Assembly (NCBI RefSeq): GCF_021168475.1
Contig: NZ_JAJOZT010000002.1
Coordinates: 434,001 to 498,000, forward strand
Source: Pseudoclavibacter sp. 13-3
GTDB lineage: Bacteria > Actinomycetota > Actinomycetes > Actinomycetales > Microbacteriaceae
Length of the DNA stretch: 64,000 bases
Direction: 5' to 3'
Part shown: positions 10,395 through 21,365 of the stretch, piece after piece
How the letters are laid out: each line of letters begins with the position of its first letter
Position numbering within the stretch: position 1 is the first letter of the stretch
The notes under the pieces: model-generated
The model's input: the letters and a program-made list of their open reading frames with translations, nothing else
Told to the model about the DNA's origin: nothing
Database searches by the model: none
Translations under genes and position numbers: made by a program

Positions 10395-11353
10395 GCGTTG
10401 TGTCCACGTCACCTGAAGAAGCCGACACCCCGATTCCAGACGGTCAGGCTGCAGCCGATGCCGCACCTGCTCTCGGACCGGTGGTGATGCACAGCATCGC
10501 CGAAATCCGGACATACGTCAGTGCGCTGCGTGAGCAGGGGCTGACCGTCGGTCTCGTACCGACCATGGGCGCGCTGCACGCCGGTCACCTCTCACTCGTC
10601 GAGGCGGTTCAGCGCGAGGTCGACGCGGTGGTCGTCTCGATCTTCGTCAATCCCACGCAGTTCGCGCCCGGGGAAGACTACGACGCCTACCCGCGCACGC
10701 TCGAGGCCGACGCCGAGCTGCTCGCCACCGTTGGAGCCGATGCGGTGTTCGCCCCAACGCGCACCGAGATGTACCCGCAGGGCGAGCTGCGCACCAGCAT
10801 CCTGCCGGGCCTGCCGGGCCGCTATTTCGAAGGCAAGACGCGACCCACGCACTTCGCCGGCGCACTCACGGTGGTCGACAAGCTGCTGAACATCGTGCAG
10901 CCTGATGTGGCCGCCTTCGGCGAGAAGGACTTTCAGCAGCTCGTGCTGGTCACGAACATGGTCACCGACCTCAACCTGCCCGTGCGCATTCTGCCCGTGC
11001 CGATTCGTCGCGACACCGACGGCTTGGCGCTGTCGAGCCGAAATGCCCGACTCAGCGAGACAGAACGCGTCACGGCGCTCTTTCTCTCGAAGACTGTGCT
11101 CGCGGTGCAGCGACAGTGCGCGGACGGGGCGCTGCCGAGCGAGGCGAAACGCGTCGGCATCTCGCTGCTCGAGGCACAGCCCGGCATCGAGGTCGACTAC
11201 CTCGAGATCGTCGAACCACAGACATTCGTGCCGGTCGCAGACGACGTCGCCGGCACAGCTCGTGTGATTCTGGCCGCACGCGTCGGCCAGGTGAGACTCA
11301 TCGACAACGCTGCAGTCGAGATCGCCGGGCCAGCAACGAAGGAGAACGCATGA
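10391..11353 (+). CDS. panC: Pantothenate synthetase (pantoate-beta-alanine ligase)
   Basis: PanC condenses pantoate and beta-alanine using ATP to give pantothenate, the coenzyme A precursor. The 320-residue protein has a 30-residue variable N-terminus and then VGLVPTMGALHAGHLSLV (HIGH-like motif), IFVNPTQFAPGEDYDAYPR, FAGALTVVDKLLNIVQPDVAAFGEKD-type segments and the KMSKS-like LALSSRNARLS. ATG 10391 overlaps the upstream stop (ATGA). The stop of panC overlaps the lysS ATG in the same way. No panB or panD is seen in the window. Confidence 0.96.
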   Translation: MSVVSTSPEEADTPIPDGQAAADAAPALGPVVMHSIAEIRTYVSALREQGLTVGLVPTMGALHAGHLSLVEAVQREVDAVVVSIFVNPTQFAPGEDYDAYPRTLEADAELLATVGADAVFAPTRTEMYPQGELRTSILPGLPGRYFEGKTRPTHFAGALTVVDKLLNIVQPDVAAFGEKDFQQLVLVTNMVTDLNLPVRILPVPIRRDTDGLALSSRNARLSETERVTALFLSKTVLAVQRQCADGALPSEAKRVGISLLEAQPGIEVDYLEIVEPQTFVPVADDVAGTARVILAARVGQVRLIDNAAVEIAGPATKENA

Positions 11354-12906
11354 CCGAACACGATGTGACCGCCGAACAGCAGCTCAGCGCTGAACAGCAG
11401 CTGGTCACTGACTCGAACGAGCAGCGCGAGGTGCGCCTGGCCAAGCGCGACCGTCTGCTGGCCGAGGGAGACGCCTACCCGGTGAGCGTGCCGGTGACCA
11501 CGAGCATCCGGGCCGTTCGAGAGCGTCACGCGGGGCTCGACGCCGGTGAAGAGACCGATGACATCGTCGGCATCGCCGGGCGCGTCGTGCACATCCGCAA
11601 CACCGGTCGCCTCTGCTTCGTGGCGCTGCAGGCCGGAGACGGCGAGCGCATCCAGGCGATGCTCAGTCAGGGGGAGGTGGGCAAGGAGTCGCTCGCCGCC
11701 TTCAAAGAGCTCGTCGACCTCGGCGACCACCTCTTCGTGCACGGCAGGGTCATCGCCTCGAAGCGCGGCGAGCTGTCGGTCTTCGTCGATCGTTGGCAGA
11801 TCGCATCGAAGGCGATCCGTCCGCTGCCGAACCTGCACAGCGAGCTCGGCGAGGAGTTTCGCGTGCGCAACCGCTACCTCGATCTGATCGCGCGCGATGC
11901 GGCCCGCGACATGGTGATCACCCGTGCGCACACCAACGCGTCGCTGCGGCACACCTTTGCCGAGCACGGCTTCGTCGAAGTCGAGACCCCGATGCTGCAG
12001 ACCGTGCATGGCGGCGCCTCGGCTCGGCCGTTCGTCACACATTCGAACGCGTTCGACATGGATCTCTATCTGCGCATCGCTCCCGAGCTCTTCCTCAAGC
12101 GCGCGCTGGTCGGCGGCATCGACCGCGTCTTCGAGATCAACCGCAACTTTCGCAACGAGGGTGCCGATTCCACGCACAGCCCCGAGTTCGCGATGCTCGA
12201 GGCCTACGAGGCCTACGGCGACTACCACAGCATCGCCGATCTGACGCAGGAGCTGATCCAGGACGCGGCGAAGGCCTCGAGCCCGGACGGCGGCGAGACC
12301 GTGGTGTGGGGCGACGGCACCGCGCACGACTACTCGGGCGACTGGGATCGCATCGATCTGTACGGGTCGCTCAACGAGCGGCTCGCCGAACAGTGGACGG
12401 CCAGTGGCGCCGCGCCGCAGATCACGGTTGAGACCTCGGTCGCCGAGCTCTCGGCGCTGGCCGACGCCGTCGGCATCACGCTCGACCCGAAGACCGCCAC
12501 GCACGGCAAATTCGTCGAAGAGCTCTGGGAGCACTACGTCAAGCCCGGGCTGACGCGTCCGACGTTCGTGATGGACTTTCCGCTCGACACCAGCCCGCTC
12601 ACGCGCGCGCATCGCTCGAAGCCCGGAGTGGTCGAGAAGTGGGATCTCTACGTGCGCGGGTTCGAGCTGGCCACCGGCTACTCCGAGCTCGCCGACCCCG
12701 TGATCCAGCGTCAGCGCTTCGTCGAGCAGTCGCTCTTGGCCGCCGCCGGCGATCCCGAGGCGATGCAGGTCGATGAAGACTTTCTGACCGCCATGGAGTA
12801 CGGCATGCCTCCCGCAGGAGGCATGGGCATGGGCATCGATCGCCTGCTGATGGCCCTCACAGGCCTCGGCATCCGTGAGACGGTGCTCTTCCCCCTGGTG
12901 CGATAG
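11350..12906 (+). CDS. lysS: Lysyl-tRNA synthetase, class II
   Basis: LysS charges tRNA-Lys. The 518-residue protein has an N-terminal OB-fold anticodon-binding domain (about 75-170: IAGRVVHIRNTGRLCFVAL) and the class II catalytic core: motif 1 around FVEVETPMLQ, motif 2 FRNEGADSTHSPEFAMLEAYEAY, and motif 3 MGMGIDRLLMALTG near the C-terminus. ATG 11350 overlaps the panC stop and has AAGGAG just upstream. It is the last large gene of the ftsH-fol-pan operon, an arrangement typical of Actinobacteria. Confidence 0.97.
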   Translation: MTEHDVTAEQQLSAEQQLVTDSNEQREVRLAKRDRLLAEGDAYPVSVPVTTSIRAVRERHAGLDAGEETDDIVGIAGRVVHIRNTGRLCFVALQAGDGERIQAMLSQGEVGKESLAAFKELVDLGDHLFVHGRVIASKRGELSVFVDRWQIASKAIRPLPNLHSELGEEFRVRNRYLDLIARDAARDMVITRAHTNASLRHTFAEHGFVEVETPMLQTVHGGASARPFVTHSNAFDMDLYLRIAPELFLKRALVGGIDRVFEINRNFRNEGADSTHSPEFAMLEAYEAYGDYHSIADLTQELIQDAAKASSPDGGETVVWGDGTAHDYSGDWDRIDLYGSLNERLAEQWTASGAAPQITVETSVAELSALADAVGITLDPKTATHGKFVEELWEHYVKPGLTRPTFVMDFPLDTSPLTRAHRSKPGVVEKWDLYVRGFELATGYSELADPVIQRQRFVEQSLLAAAGDPEAMQVDEDFLTAMEYGMPPAGGMGMGIDRLLMALTGLGIRETVLFPLVR

Positions 12907-12914
12907 GCAATGCG

Positions 12915-13202
12915 ATGAGTGCACAGGAATGGATGACCGCAGCACTGTGGGCGATCACGCCCACAGCCCTGGTCGGCGTGCTGTTCTGGTACACGTTCCG
13001 GTCGGTGCTGCGAGCCGACCGCACGGAGCGCAGAGTGCGCAAGAGCGTGGAGCAGCAGGAAGAAGCCCGGTTCGCCGAGCGCTATGGCGCGCTCTCCGAC
13101 GACGATCGGCAGCCGACCGCAGCCGCACATCCCGCTTCGCCGGCTGACGGGTCGACCCAGCCGGGGCATCCGTCTGACGCTGACGACGCCGCCAGCCGCT
13201 GA
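12915..13202 (+). CDS. Small single-pass membrane protein of unknown function
   Basis: A 95-residue protein 8 nt after lysS and on the same strand, so probably the operon's last gene. It has one hydrophobic span (about residues 8-32, LWAITPTALVGVLFWYTF), then a strongly basic stretch (RADRTERRVRKSVEQQEE) and an Ala/Asp/Pro-rich tail. I do not recognise a named family. Similar short membrane proteins often follow lysS in Micrococcales; function is unknown. Confidence 0.6.
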   Translation: MSAQEWMTAALWAITPTALVGVLFWYTFRSVLRADRTERRVRKSVEQQEEARFAERYGALSDDDRQPTAAAHPASPADGSTQPGHPSDADDAASR

Positions 13203-13238
13203 ACGCTTAGCCCACGGCGAACAGGCCCCGATCTGCGG

Positions 13239-13274
13239 CCGGTTTCTGGTTTGATGTTCATAACCGGCAAACCG
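13239..13274. repeat. Two interleaved inverted repeats in the clpC promoter region
   Basis: GCCGGTT (13239-13245) is repeated inverted as AACCGGC (13263-13269), and GGTTTG (13249-13254) inverted as CAAACC (13269-13274). They occupy the 85-bp gap before clpC and end just upstream of its ribosome-binding site. They could be operator half-sites for a heat-shock or Clp regulator; the pattern does not match the usual CtsR or ClgR boxes. Confidence 0.4.
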
Positions 13275-13287
13275 CGAAGGAGATGCC

Positions 13288-15786
<2,499 letters not shown>

Positions 15787-15855
15787 GCCCATGGCGCTGC
15801 GTCTCGTCGTCGGGATGCGACGCTGAAGAACGCTGAGGAGCTCTGAAGAGCAGAG

Positions 15856-15899
15856 GAGCCATGCCCGCCAGGGGTTATTCTGGTGGGCATGGCTCTTTT
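15856..15899 (+). terminator. clpC terminator whose loop holds the argA -10 box
   Basis: A 16-bp stem (15856-15871 with 15880-15895, one G-T wobble) and an 8-nt loop GGGTTATT are followed by TTTT (15896-15899): a textbook intrinsic terminator. The argA start codon (15889) lies in the right arm. TATTCT (15876-15881) runs from the loop into the right arm and ends 7 nt before that ATG, fitting a -10 box of a leaderless argA mRNA. Confidence 0.75.
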
Positions 15900-16455
15900 G
15901 ATTCGCCCCGCCCGCACCAGTGACATTCAGGCCATTCGCGACCTGATCACCCCCTATGTCGAAGAGCGCGTGCTGCTCGGCAAAGAACTGGTGGTGCTCT
16001 ATGAGGCGACGCAGGAGTTCCTGGTCGCCGAGCTCGACGGCCGCGTCGTCGGCGCAGGTGCGCTGCACATCTTCTGGGAAGACCTCGCCGAGGTGCGCAC
16101 CCTCGTCGTCGACCGCACCGTGCAGGGGCACGGCATCGGTCACAGACTGGTCTCAGCCCTCATCGAGAGGGGTCGCACGATCGGCGTGTGGCGCATCTTC
16201 TGCCTGACCTTCGAAGTCGACTTCTTCACGCGCAGCGGCTTCGCACGCATGCTCGATCCCGGAGTCGACCCCGACACCTACGTCGAGCTCGTGCGGTCAC
16301 CCGACGAAGGCGTGGCGGAGTTCCTCGAGTTGCAGCGTGTGAAGCAGAACACCTTGGGCAACACCCGCATGATTCTGCATCTCGAGCATGATTCGTCGAG
16401 CGATGACTCGTCGGGCGACCACGTGGAACGATTCGACGAGTCGGCCGATCGGTAG
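15889..16455 (+). CDS. argA: N-acetylglutamate synthase, short actinobacterial type (GNAT)
   Basis: This 188-residue GNAT protein matches the single-domain ArgA of Actinobacteria (M. tuberculosis Rv2747 type): IRPARTSDIQAIRDLI, LYEATQEFLVAELDGRVVGAGALH, a DLAEVRTLVVD strand, the acetyl-CoA loop QGHGIGHRL, LTFEVDFFTRSGF, and the family's C-terminal VAEFLEL..VKQNTLGNTRMIL. It makes N-acetylglutamate for arginine synthesis. The ATG at 15889 is required to keep the first strand; it lies within the clpC terminator stem and has no Shine-Dalgarno, so translation probably depends on a leaderless transcript. The last 20 residues are Ser/Asp-rich and non-conserved. Confidence 0.85.
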   Translation: MALLIRPARTSDIQAIRDLITPYVEERVLLGKELVVLYEATQEFLVAELDGRVVGAGALHIFWEDLAEVRTLVVDRTVQGHGIGHRLVSALIERGRTIGVWRIFCLTFEVDFFTRSGFARMLDPGVDPDTYVELVRSPDEGVAEFLELQRVKQNTLGNTRMILHLEHDSSSDDSSGDHVERFDESADR

Positions 16456-16464
16456 TCTGGAATC

Positions 16465-17148
16465 ATGCATGCCACGACGAAACGTCCTTCGCCCGCGGTC
16501 TATCGCCGCAGGCGTCTCGCAGCGCTCATTCTGCTGGTCGTCATCGTGCTCCTCGTCGTCTGGGCGGTGAGCTGCGCGAAGAGCAGCGGCAGGAACAGCA
16601 GCAGCGCGGCCGACTCGGCGGCGCAGACGTCGCAGACGAGCGACGAGCAGTCTGGCTCGGCGGGTGACGATGCTGAGAAGAGCGCTGCGGCACAGGACTC
16701 CGACACGAGCGCCGACACCGAGGCCTCGGCCGCGCCGTCGACGGATCCCAGCTCGGTGCCGACCTGTGATCCGGGGGAGCTCTCGGTGAGCGTGAAGACC
16801 GAGAAGGGCCAGTACTCCTTCGCGCAGCTGCCGGTCTTCGTCTATGAGGTCTCGAACATCACCTCGGCTCCGTGCTCGGCCAACGTCGGCACGTCACAGC
16901 AAGAGCTGGTCGTGGGATCGGGCCCGGCCGAGATCTGGAAGTCGACTCCGTGCATCGCGAACCCCTCTGACGCCATGAACATACTGGAGCCCGGCAAGCC
17001 GCTCACCGGAACGGTTTCGTGGGACGTCTCGATGAACGACGGCTCGAGCTGCTCGAAAGATCGACACGCGTCGGTCGCCGGCACCTACTGGGTGCAGGCC
17101 ACCATCGTCGGTCGGTCGTCTGAGCAGTACTCGTTCGTCATGCAGTAG
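16465..17148 (+). CDS. Membrane-anchored extracellular protein, Ser/Asp-rich linker plus Cys-containing domain
   Basis: The 227-residue protein has a basic N-terminus (RRRR), a hydrophobic span (about residues 20-34) ending in AVSC, which could be a weak lipobox or simply the end of a membrane anchor. Residues about 40-95 are a Ser/Ala/Asp linker typical of wall-spanning regions. The C-terminal domain (about 98-227) has four cysteines (TCD, PCS, PCI, SCS), probably two disulfides, and beta-rich spacing. I do not recognise the family. The start is fixed by TAGTCT (16453-16458) ending 6 nt before ATG 16465 with no ribosome-binding site. It ends 7 nt from the convergent radA stop with no hairpin between. 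Confidence 0.7.
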   Translation: MHATTKRPSPAVYRRRRLAALILLVVIVLLVVWAVSCAKSSGRNSSSAADSAAQTSQTSDEQSGSAGDDAEKSAAAQDSDTSADTEASAAPSTDPSSVPTCDPGELSVSVKTEKGQYSFAQLPVFVYEVSNITSAPCSANVGTSQQELVVGSGPAEIWKSTPCIANPSDAMNILEPGKPLTGTVSWDVSMNDGSSCSKDRHASVAGTYWVQATIVGRSSEQYSFVMQ

Positions 17149-17155
17149 GGCAGCA

Positions 17156-18523
17156 TCAGATTCTGCGGTGCTGCAGCGCCCTCGCCAGCGCCTCGTGCAG
17201 GCTCGAGACGCTGCGATCGTCGAGATGGGTGGTATAGCCGAGGCGTACGGCTTCGTCAGCCCGCTGGGCCGACTGTGCCGTTCGGCGCACCTGGCCGGCG
17301 AGGCTGATCTCGCCGTAGGCCACGGTGTGCTCGTCGATCGGGCGCCCGGTGGCGGCGGATGCGATGGCCAGCGCGATGGGCAGGTCGGCTGCCGGGTCGG
17401 TCACCTTCACCCCACCCACGGTTGAGACGTAGACCTCCATATTGCTCACGGTGATGCCTGCCCGCCGTTCCAGAACGGCGATCAGCATCGAGACGCGCGA
17501 CGAGTCGAGACCATTGGTGACTCGACGCGGCTGCGGTGCGGTCGACGCCACGACGAGCGCCTGGATCTCGACCGGCAGCGCACGGCGGCCCTCCATCGCG
17601 ATGGTGACGATCGTGCCCGGCACGCTGCCGCCACGCGTGAGGAAGAGGCCCGAGGGATCGGGCACCTCGCGGATGCCCTCGCTGCCCATCTCGAAGCAGC
17701 CCACCTCGTCGATCGACCCGAAGCGGTTCTTGTGCGCGCGCAGAAAGCGCAGCGAGGTCTGGGGGTCGCCCTCGAACTGGCAGACGACGTCGACGAGGTG
17801 CTCCAGCAGTCGTGGGCCGGCGATCGACCCGTCTTTGGTCACATGGCCGACGAGCAGCAGGGGGATGCCCCACTGCTTCGCCGCGCGGGTCAGGGTGTGC
17901 GCGACGGCTCGCACCTGGGCCGTGCCGCCGGGGATGCCCTCGATGTTCGCATCGGTGATCGTCTGCACAGAGTCGACGATGACCAGAGACGGCTGTGCGG
18001 CCTCGACCTGTGCCAATGCCGCGGTGAGGTCGGTCTCAGCCGCGAGCAGCAGGCGCTCGTGTACGGCTCCGGTGCGCTCGGCGCGCAGGCGCACCTGGCC
18101 GGCTGACTCCTCAGCGGTCAGGTAGAGCACGGTGCGACCTTCAGAAGCCCAGCGCGCGGCGACTTCGAGCAGCAGCGTCGATTTGCCGACGCCGGGCTCG
18201 CCGCTGAGCAGAATGGCCGCACCCGGGACGATGCCGCCGCCGAGCACGCGGTCGAGCTCGCCGATGCCGGTCGGCACATGTGTGGCGTCGTGCGAAGACA
18301 GCTCGGTGATCGGCTTGGCCAGACGGTCAGCGTCGAGCGTCGGCAGCGCGCCCAGCGCATCGACCATCTGCACCGACCCGCGCCGACCACTGCTGATGCC
18401 CGTCTGCGTGCCGACCTCGACGACGGTGCCCCACGCCTGGCACTCGGGGCAGCGTCCGACCCACTTTGACGCCTTGAAGCCGCACTCGGTGCAGTGATAC
18501 GGAGCAAATGTGTTCTTCGCCAT
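17156..18523 (-). CDS. radA: DNA repair protein RadA (Sms)
   Basis: RadA is a RecA-like, DnaB-type ATPase that extends recombination intermediates. The 455-residue protein starts with a C4 zinc finger (YHCTECGFKASKWVGRCPECQAWGT), then Walker A GEPGVGKST near residue 88, the hallmark RAHKNRFGS motif (KNRFG), and a C-terminal Lon-like domain (VYVSTVGGVKVTDPAADLPIALAI). ATG 18523 is chosen because it starts just before the zinc finger and TACTGT (18535-18530) ends exactly 6 nt upstream, a leaderless pattern. The gene lies downstream of, and in the same direction as, the LysR-family gene. Confidence 0.96.
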   Translation of the reverse strand: MAKNTFAPYHCTECGFKASKWVGRCPECQAWGTVVEVGTQTGISSGRRGSVQMVDALGALPTLDADRLAKPITELSSHDATHVPTGIGELDRVLGGGIVPGAAILLSGEPGVGKSTLLLEVAARWASEGRTVLYLTAEESAGQVRLRAERTGAVHERLLLAAETDLTAALAQVEAAQPSLVIVDSVQTITDANIEGIPGGTAQVRAVAHTLTRAAKQWGIPLLLVGHVTKDGSIAGPRLLEHLVDVVCQFEGDPQTSLRFLRAHKNRFGSIDEVGCFEMGSEGIREVPDPSGLFLTRGGSVPGTIVTIAMEGRRALPVEIQALVVASTAPQPRRVTNGLDSSRVSMLIAVLERRAGITVSNMEVYVSTVGGVKVTDPAADLPIALAIASAATGRPIDEHTVAYGEISLAGQVRRTAQSAQRADEAVRLGYTTHLDDRSVSSLHEALARALQHRRI

Positions 18524-18581
18524 GCGTCCACAGTAGGCGACCCCACTGACACGAGACACGGTGTCGGTCGTGCTGGGCCGG

Positions 18582-19565
18582 CTATTCGCTCTGCAGCAGG
18601 CTCTTCGCGGCGTGCGCCACCACGGTCTCGCTCAGCATCTCCAGCGCATCAGAGGGCAGCTTCCAGCGCTGCCAGTACAGCGGCACCCGCACCGACGATC
18701 CGGGCATGAGCTCGACGAGCCGGCCGGTTCGCAGCCAGGCATCGGCCTGCTGATCGGGCAGCAGACCCCAGCCGAGGCCGAGCACGATGGCGTCGCCGAA
18801 ATCCTGGGCAGCCGGAACATAGTGGCTCGGGGGATGGGCGCGCCTGTGCAGCACAGAGTCGAGGTAGCGCTGCTGCAGCGTGTCGGAGCGGTCGAAATTG
18901 ACCATCGGCGAGGGCAGTCGCAGCGGCCAGCCAGATGCCGTGTCTGATGCTGCGCCGGCCGGCTCGTCGCCGGGGTCGCGCCGCCAGCGCTCGCAGAAGT
19001 CGGGAGACGACACCGCGCGGTAGCGCATCATGCCGAGAGCCGTGCTGGTGCAACCCTGCACGGGCTTCGCGGTCGTCGTGATCGCCGCCATCACCTCGCC
19101 TCGACGCAGCAGCCGGGTGGCGAGCTCTTCGTCTTCGCGACGGATGTCATAGACCGCGTCGATTCGATCGCGGGCCCCTGCCAGTGCGCCCAGAAACCAG
19201 GTCGCGAGGCTGTCGCCGTTGACCGCGATCGGAATGGTGAGCGGCGCGCTCGATGCCGCCTCGCCGTCCTCCCCGCCGCCGTGCTCCACAGCCGGGCGCC
19301 CGCCGTCGAGACGGAGCGCACGCGTCGCATCCGCACTCACCAGCAGCAGCTGTCGGGCATATCGCAGTGCCACGCGACCCGCCTGCGTGGGCACGACCGG
19401 GGTGGTGCGCTGGACGAGCACACTGCCGATCGCCTCTTCCATCGCATGGATGCGCTGCGAGACCGCCGAGGGCGTCACGTGCAGCGAACGGGCCGTGCGC
19501 TCGAAGCTGCCTTCGTCGACAAGGGCGACGAGGGTGGCGGCGTGGTCGAGCTGAAAGGACATCAC
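18582..19565 (-). CDS. lysG: LysR-family regulator of the ArgP/LysG type
   Basis: LysG/ArgP senses intracellular lysine or arginine and activates the exporter gene beside it. The N-terminal HTH (DHAATLVALVDEGSFERTARSLHVTPSAVSQRIHAMEE) is the ArgP/LysG signature, followed by the effector domain. The 327-residue length is slightly long because of an acidic insert near residue 90. It is divergent from lysE, the classic LysG-LysE pairing of Corynebacterium. GTG 19565 is preceded at 6 nt by TATGCT (19577-19572), fitting a leaderless mRNA; ATG 19562 is one codon further in. Confidence 0.87.
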   Translation of the reverse strand: MMSFQLDHAATLVALVDEGSFERTARSLHVTPSAVSQRIHAMEEAIGSVLVQRTTPVVPTQAGRVALRYARQLLLVSADATRALRLDGGRPAVEHGGGEDGEAASSAPLTIPIAVNGDSLATWFLGALAGARDRIDAVYDIRREDEELATRLLRRGEVMAAITTTAKPVQGCTSTALGMMRYRAVSSPDFCERWRRDPGDEPAGAASDTASGWPLRLPSPMVNFDRSDTLQQRYLDSVLHRRAHPPSHYVPAAQDFGDAIVLGLGWGLLPDQQADAWLRTGRLVELMPGSSVRVPLYWQRWKLPSDALEMLSETVVAHAAKSLLQSE

Positions 19566-19638
19566 GTATGAAGCATAGCTAATGCAGGTTCAGATAGATG
19601 AGCTGGACTTGATCGACGCCGCGGGTGACGATCGAAGC

Positions 19639-20295
19639 ATGCAAAACTCACTTCTGCTCTCGTCGGCGCTCGGCTTGATGACCGGTCTCTCGCTGATCGT
19701 CGCGATAGGCAGTCAGAACGCCTACCTGCTGCGGCTGGGGGTCACGGCGAGTCGGTCGGTGATGCTGCCGGTGGTCACGGTGTGCGCGCTGTCGGATGCG
19801 GTGCTGATCATCGCGGGCGTTGCGGGAGTCGGTGCGCTGGTGCAGTCGCTGCCCGTGGTGATGACGGTGATTCGTGCGCTGGGTGCGGCATTCCTGATCG
19901 GGTATGGCGTGCTCGCGGCGAAGCGCGCGCTGAAGCCGACGGCGATGGTCGTCGGTGCCGGGACGGGCAGGGGTGCAGATGCCGGCGGGGATGCCGGCCA
20001 GGCCCGCCGTTCGCTGGTCTCGGTGCTGCTGACCGTGCTCGCCTTCACCTGGCTGAATCCGCACGTCTATATCGACACTGTGGTGCTGCTCGGGTCACTG
20101 GCGCAGCACCAGACGCACCCGTGGTGGTGGGCCGCCGGGGCGATTCTGTCGAGCTTCATCTGGTTCTACGCGCTCGGCTTCGGCGCGCGGATGCTGCGGC
20201 CGCTTTTCGAGAAGCCGCGTGCCTGGCAGATCCTCGATGTCTGCATCGCCGTCATCATGTTCGTGCTGGGGCTGAGGCTGCTGCTCGGGTTCTGA
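19639..20295 (+). CDS. lysE: LysE/ArgO-family basic amino acid exporter
   Basis: This 218-residue inner-membrane protein has six hydrophobic segments and the family start LGLMTGLSLIVAIGSQNAYLLRLG, plus the conserved TWLNPHVYIDTVVLLG in the middle. LysE-type transporters export L-lysine and L-arginine to prevent toxic build-up when peptides are used. The ATG at 19639 begins directly before TM1; an upstream in-frame ATG at 19582 would add an acidic leader not typical of the family. It is divergent from lysG, so LysG probably acts in the 70-bp gap. Between TM3 and TM4 is a Gly/Ala-rich loop. Confidence 0.9.
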   Translation: MQNSLLLSSALGLMTGLSLIVAIGSQNAYLLRLGVTASRSVMLPVVTVCALSDAVLIIAGVAGVGALVQSLPVVMTVIRALGAAFLIGYGVLAAKRALKPTAMVVGAGTGRGADAGGDAGQARRSLVSVLLTVLAFTWLNPHVYIDTVVLLGSLAQHQTHPWWWAAGAILSSFIWFYALGFGARMLRPLFEKPRAWQILDVCIAVIMFVLGLRLLLGF

Positions 20296-20352
20296 AGTCG
20301 GCCCGCTCGCGCGCGCTCACGAGGCGGATTTGGCGAGTCGGTCGGACTCCGC

Positions 20353-20358
20353 TATATT
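20353..20358 (+). promoter_or_regulatory. -10 box of the tRNA-Ser gene
   Basis: TATATT lies 7 nt before the tRNA 5' end, with TTGGCG (20330-20335) 17 bp further upstream as a -35 element. This is the most consensus-like promoter of the left half of the window. Confidence 0.65.
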
Positions 20359-20365
20359 TGCTTGC

Positions 20366-20453
20366 GGTGACGTGTCTGAGCGGCCGAAAGTGCATCACTC
20401 GAAATGATGTGTAGGGCAACCTACCGCGGGTTCAAATCCCGCCGTCACCGCCA
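20366..20453 (+). tRNA. tRNA-Ser (anticodon CGA)
   Basis: The acceptor stem pairs GGTGACG (20366-20372) with CGTCACC (20443-20449), then discriminator G and encoded CCA. The anticodon stem CATCA/TGATG encloses the loop CTCGAAA, giving anticodon CGA for UCG codons. The T-arm CGGGTTCAAATCCCG is canonical and a long variable arm (GTAGGGCAACCTAC) identifies a class II tRNA, as expected for serine. Confidence 0.95.
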
Positions 20454-20458
20454 CAGGT

Positions 20459-20503
20459 CGAAGGCCCTGTATCCAGTGTGTTAACTGGGTGCGGGGTCTT
20501 CGT
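20459..20503 (+). terminator. Imperfect hairpin terminator after tRNA-Ser
   Basis: CGAAGGCCCTG pairs with CGGGGTCTTCG apart from a few mismatches, and an inner CCAGT/ACTGG stem adds to it. It lies directly after the encoded CCA. Confidence 0.55.
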
Positions 20504-20535
20504 CGTCTGCACACTTCGGCGGGTACAGTGCTCAT

Positions 20536-21180
20536 ATGACCGCCATCTCACCACTGCCGCAGCATCTCGTCGGCCACCGCATCCGCCTCGACCCGCTCAC
20601 CGAACAGGATCTGCCGGCACTGCACGCGGCGATCGGCCGACCCGAGATCTTCGCCGACGGCTATGGCGGGGGAGCGGGCAACTATCACGCCGACCTGCCG
20701 GGCTTCACCGAGTGGGCGCGGGGCTACTACCCGTGGCAGGCGGGACTGCCGTTCGTCGTGCGTCTTCAGGGCGGCCCAGACGACGGGCACGTCATCGGCA
20801 CCAGCTCGCTGACCGACTTCGAGCTGCGCAAAGAGCGTCTGCACCTCGGCTGGACGGCCTACCACCCGTGCGTCTGGGGCACCTCGGTCAATGCCGAGAC
20901 GAAGCTGCTGCTGCTCAGCTTGGCGTTCGATCACGGCTTCGGCCGAGTGCGCATCCAGGCCGACGCGCGAAACGAGCATTCGCGGCGGGCGATTCTCAAG
21001 CTGGGCGCCACCTTCGAGGGCATCTCGCGTCGAGATCAGCCGCGCGCTGACGGCAGCTGGCGGGATGCGGCGATTTTCTCGATCGTCGCCGACGACTGGC
21101 CGCGGGTGCGTGCAGGCCTGCAGGCCCGTGTGGATGCTGCGCCGGCGGAGCCGATCACGCTGAGTGTGCCTGCGGTGTGA
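20536..21180 (+). CDS. GNAT N-acetyltransferase (RimJ/RimL-like)
   Basis: The 214-residue protein has the RimJ/RimL-type start HLVGHRIRLDPLTEQDLPALHAAI, a central FVVRLQGGPDDGHVIGTSSLTDF strand pair, then LGWTAYHPCVWGTSVNAETKLLLLSLAF with the acetyl-CoA region, VRIQADARNEHSRRAILKLGATFEG and a C-terminal strand. Such enzymes acetylate protein N-termini or small amines; the substrate cannot be told from sequence. ATG 20536 follows TACAGT (20524-20529) by 6 nt, a leaderless arrangement, and no ribosome-binding site is visible. Confidence 0.85.
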   Translation: MTAISPLPQHLVGHRIRLDPLTEQDLPALHAAIGRPEIFADGYGGGAGNYHADLPGFTEWARGYYPWQAGLPFVVRLQGGPDDGHVIGTSSLTDFELRKERLHLGWTAYHPCVWGTSVNAETKLLLLSLAFDHGFGRVRIQADARNEHSRRAILKLGATFEGISRRDQPRADGSWRDAAIFSIVADDWPRVRAGLQARVDAAPAEPITLSVPAV

Positions 21181-21365
21181 GGCCGCGTCTCAGGCTGCAG
21201 TTGTCTGGGTGTGGCAGACAGGCTGGGGTCGCAGCATCCGGCTGTCAGATCTTGTCGACCCCTGCTCGATGCGGCCGGCGCTGATGCCGGAGATTCTGCG
21301 GGCGGGCGAGCCGCATCCGAAGCAGACGCCGCCTCAATGTCAGTGGGTGCTGGCAGAGTGAGAAC

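Noticed and set aside
13203-13287. ClgR-type operator before clpC
   Set aside because: CGC and GCG half-sites occur near 13206 and 13218 but their spacing is about ten bases, not the five of the known box.
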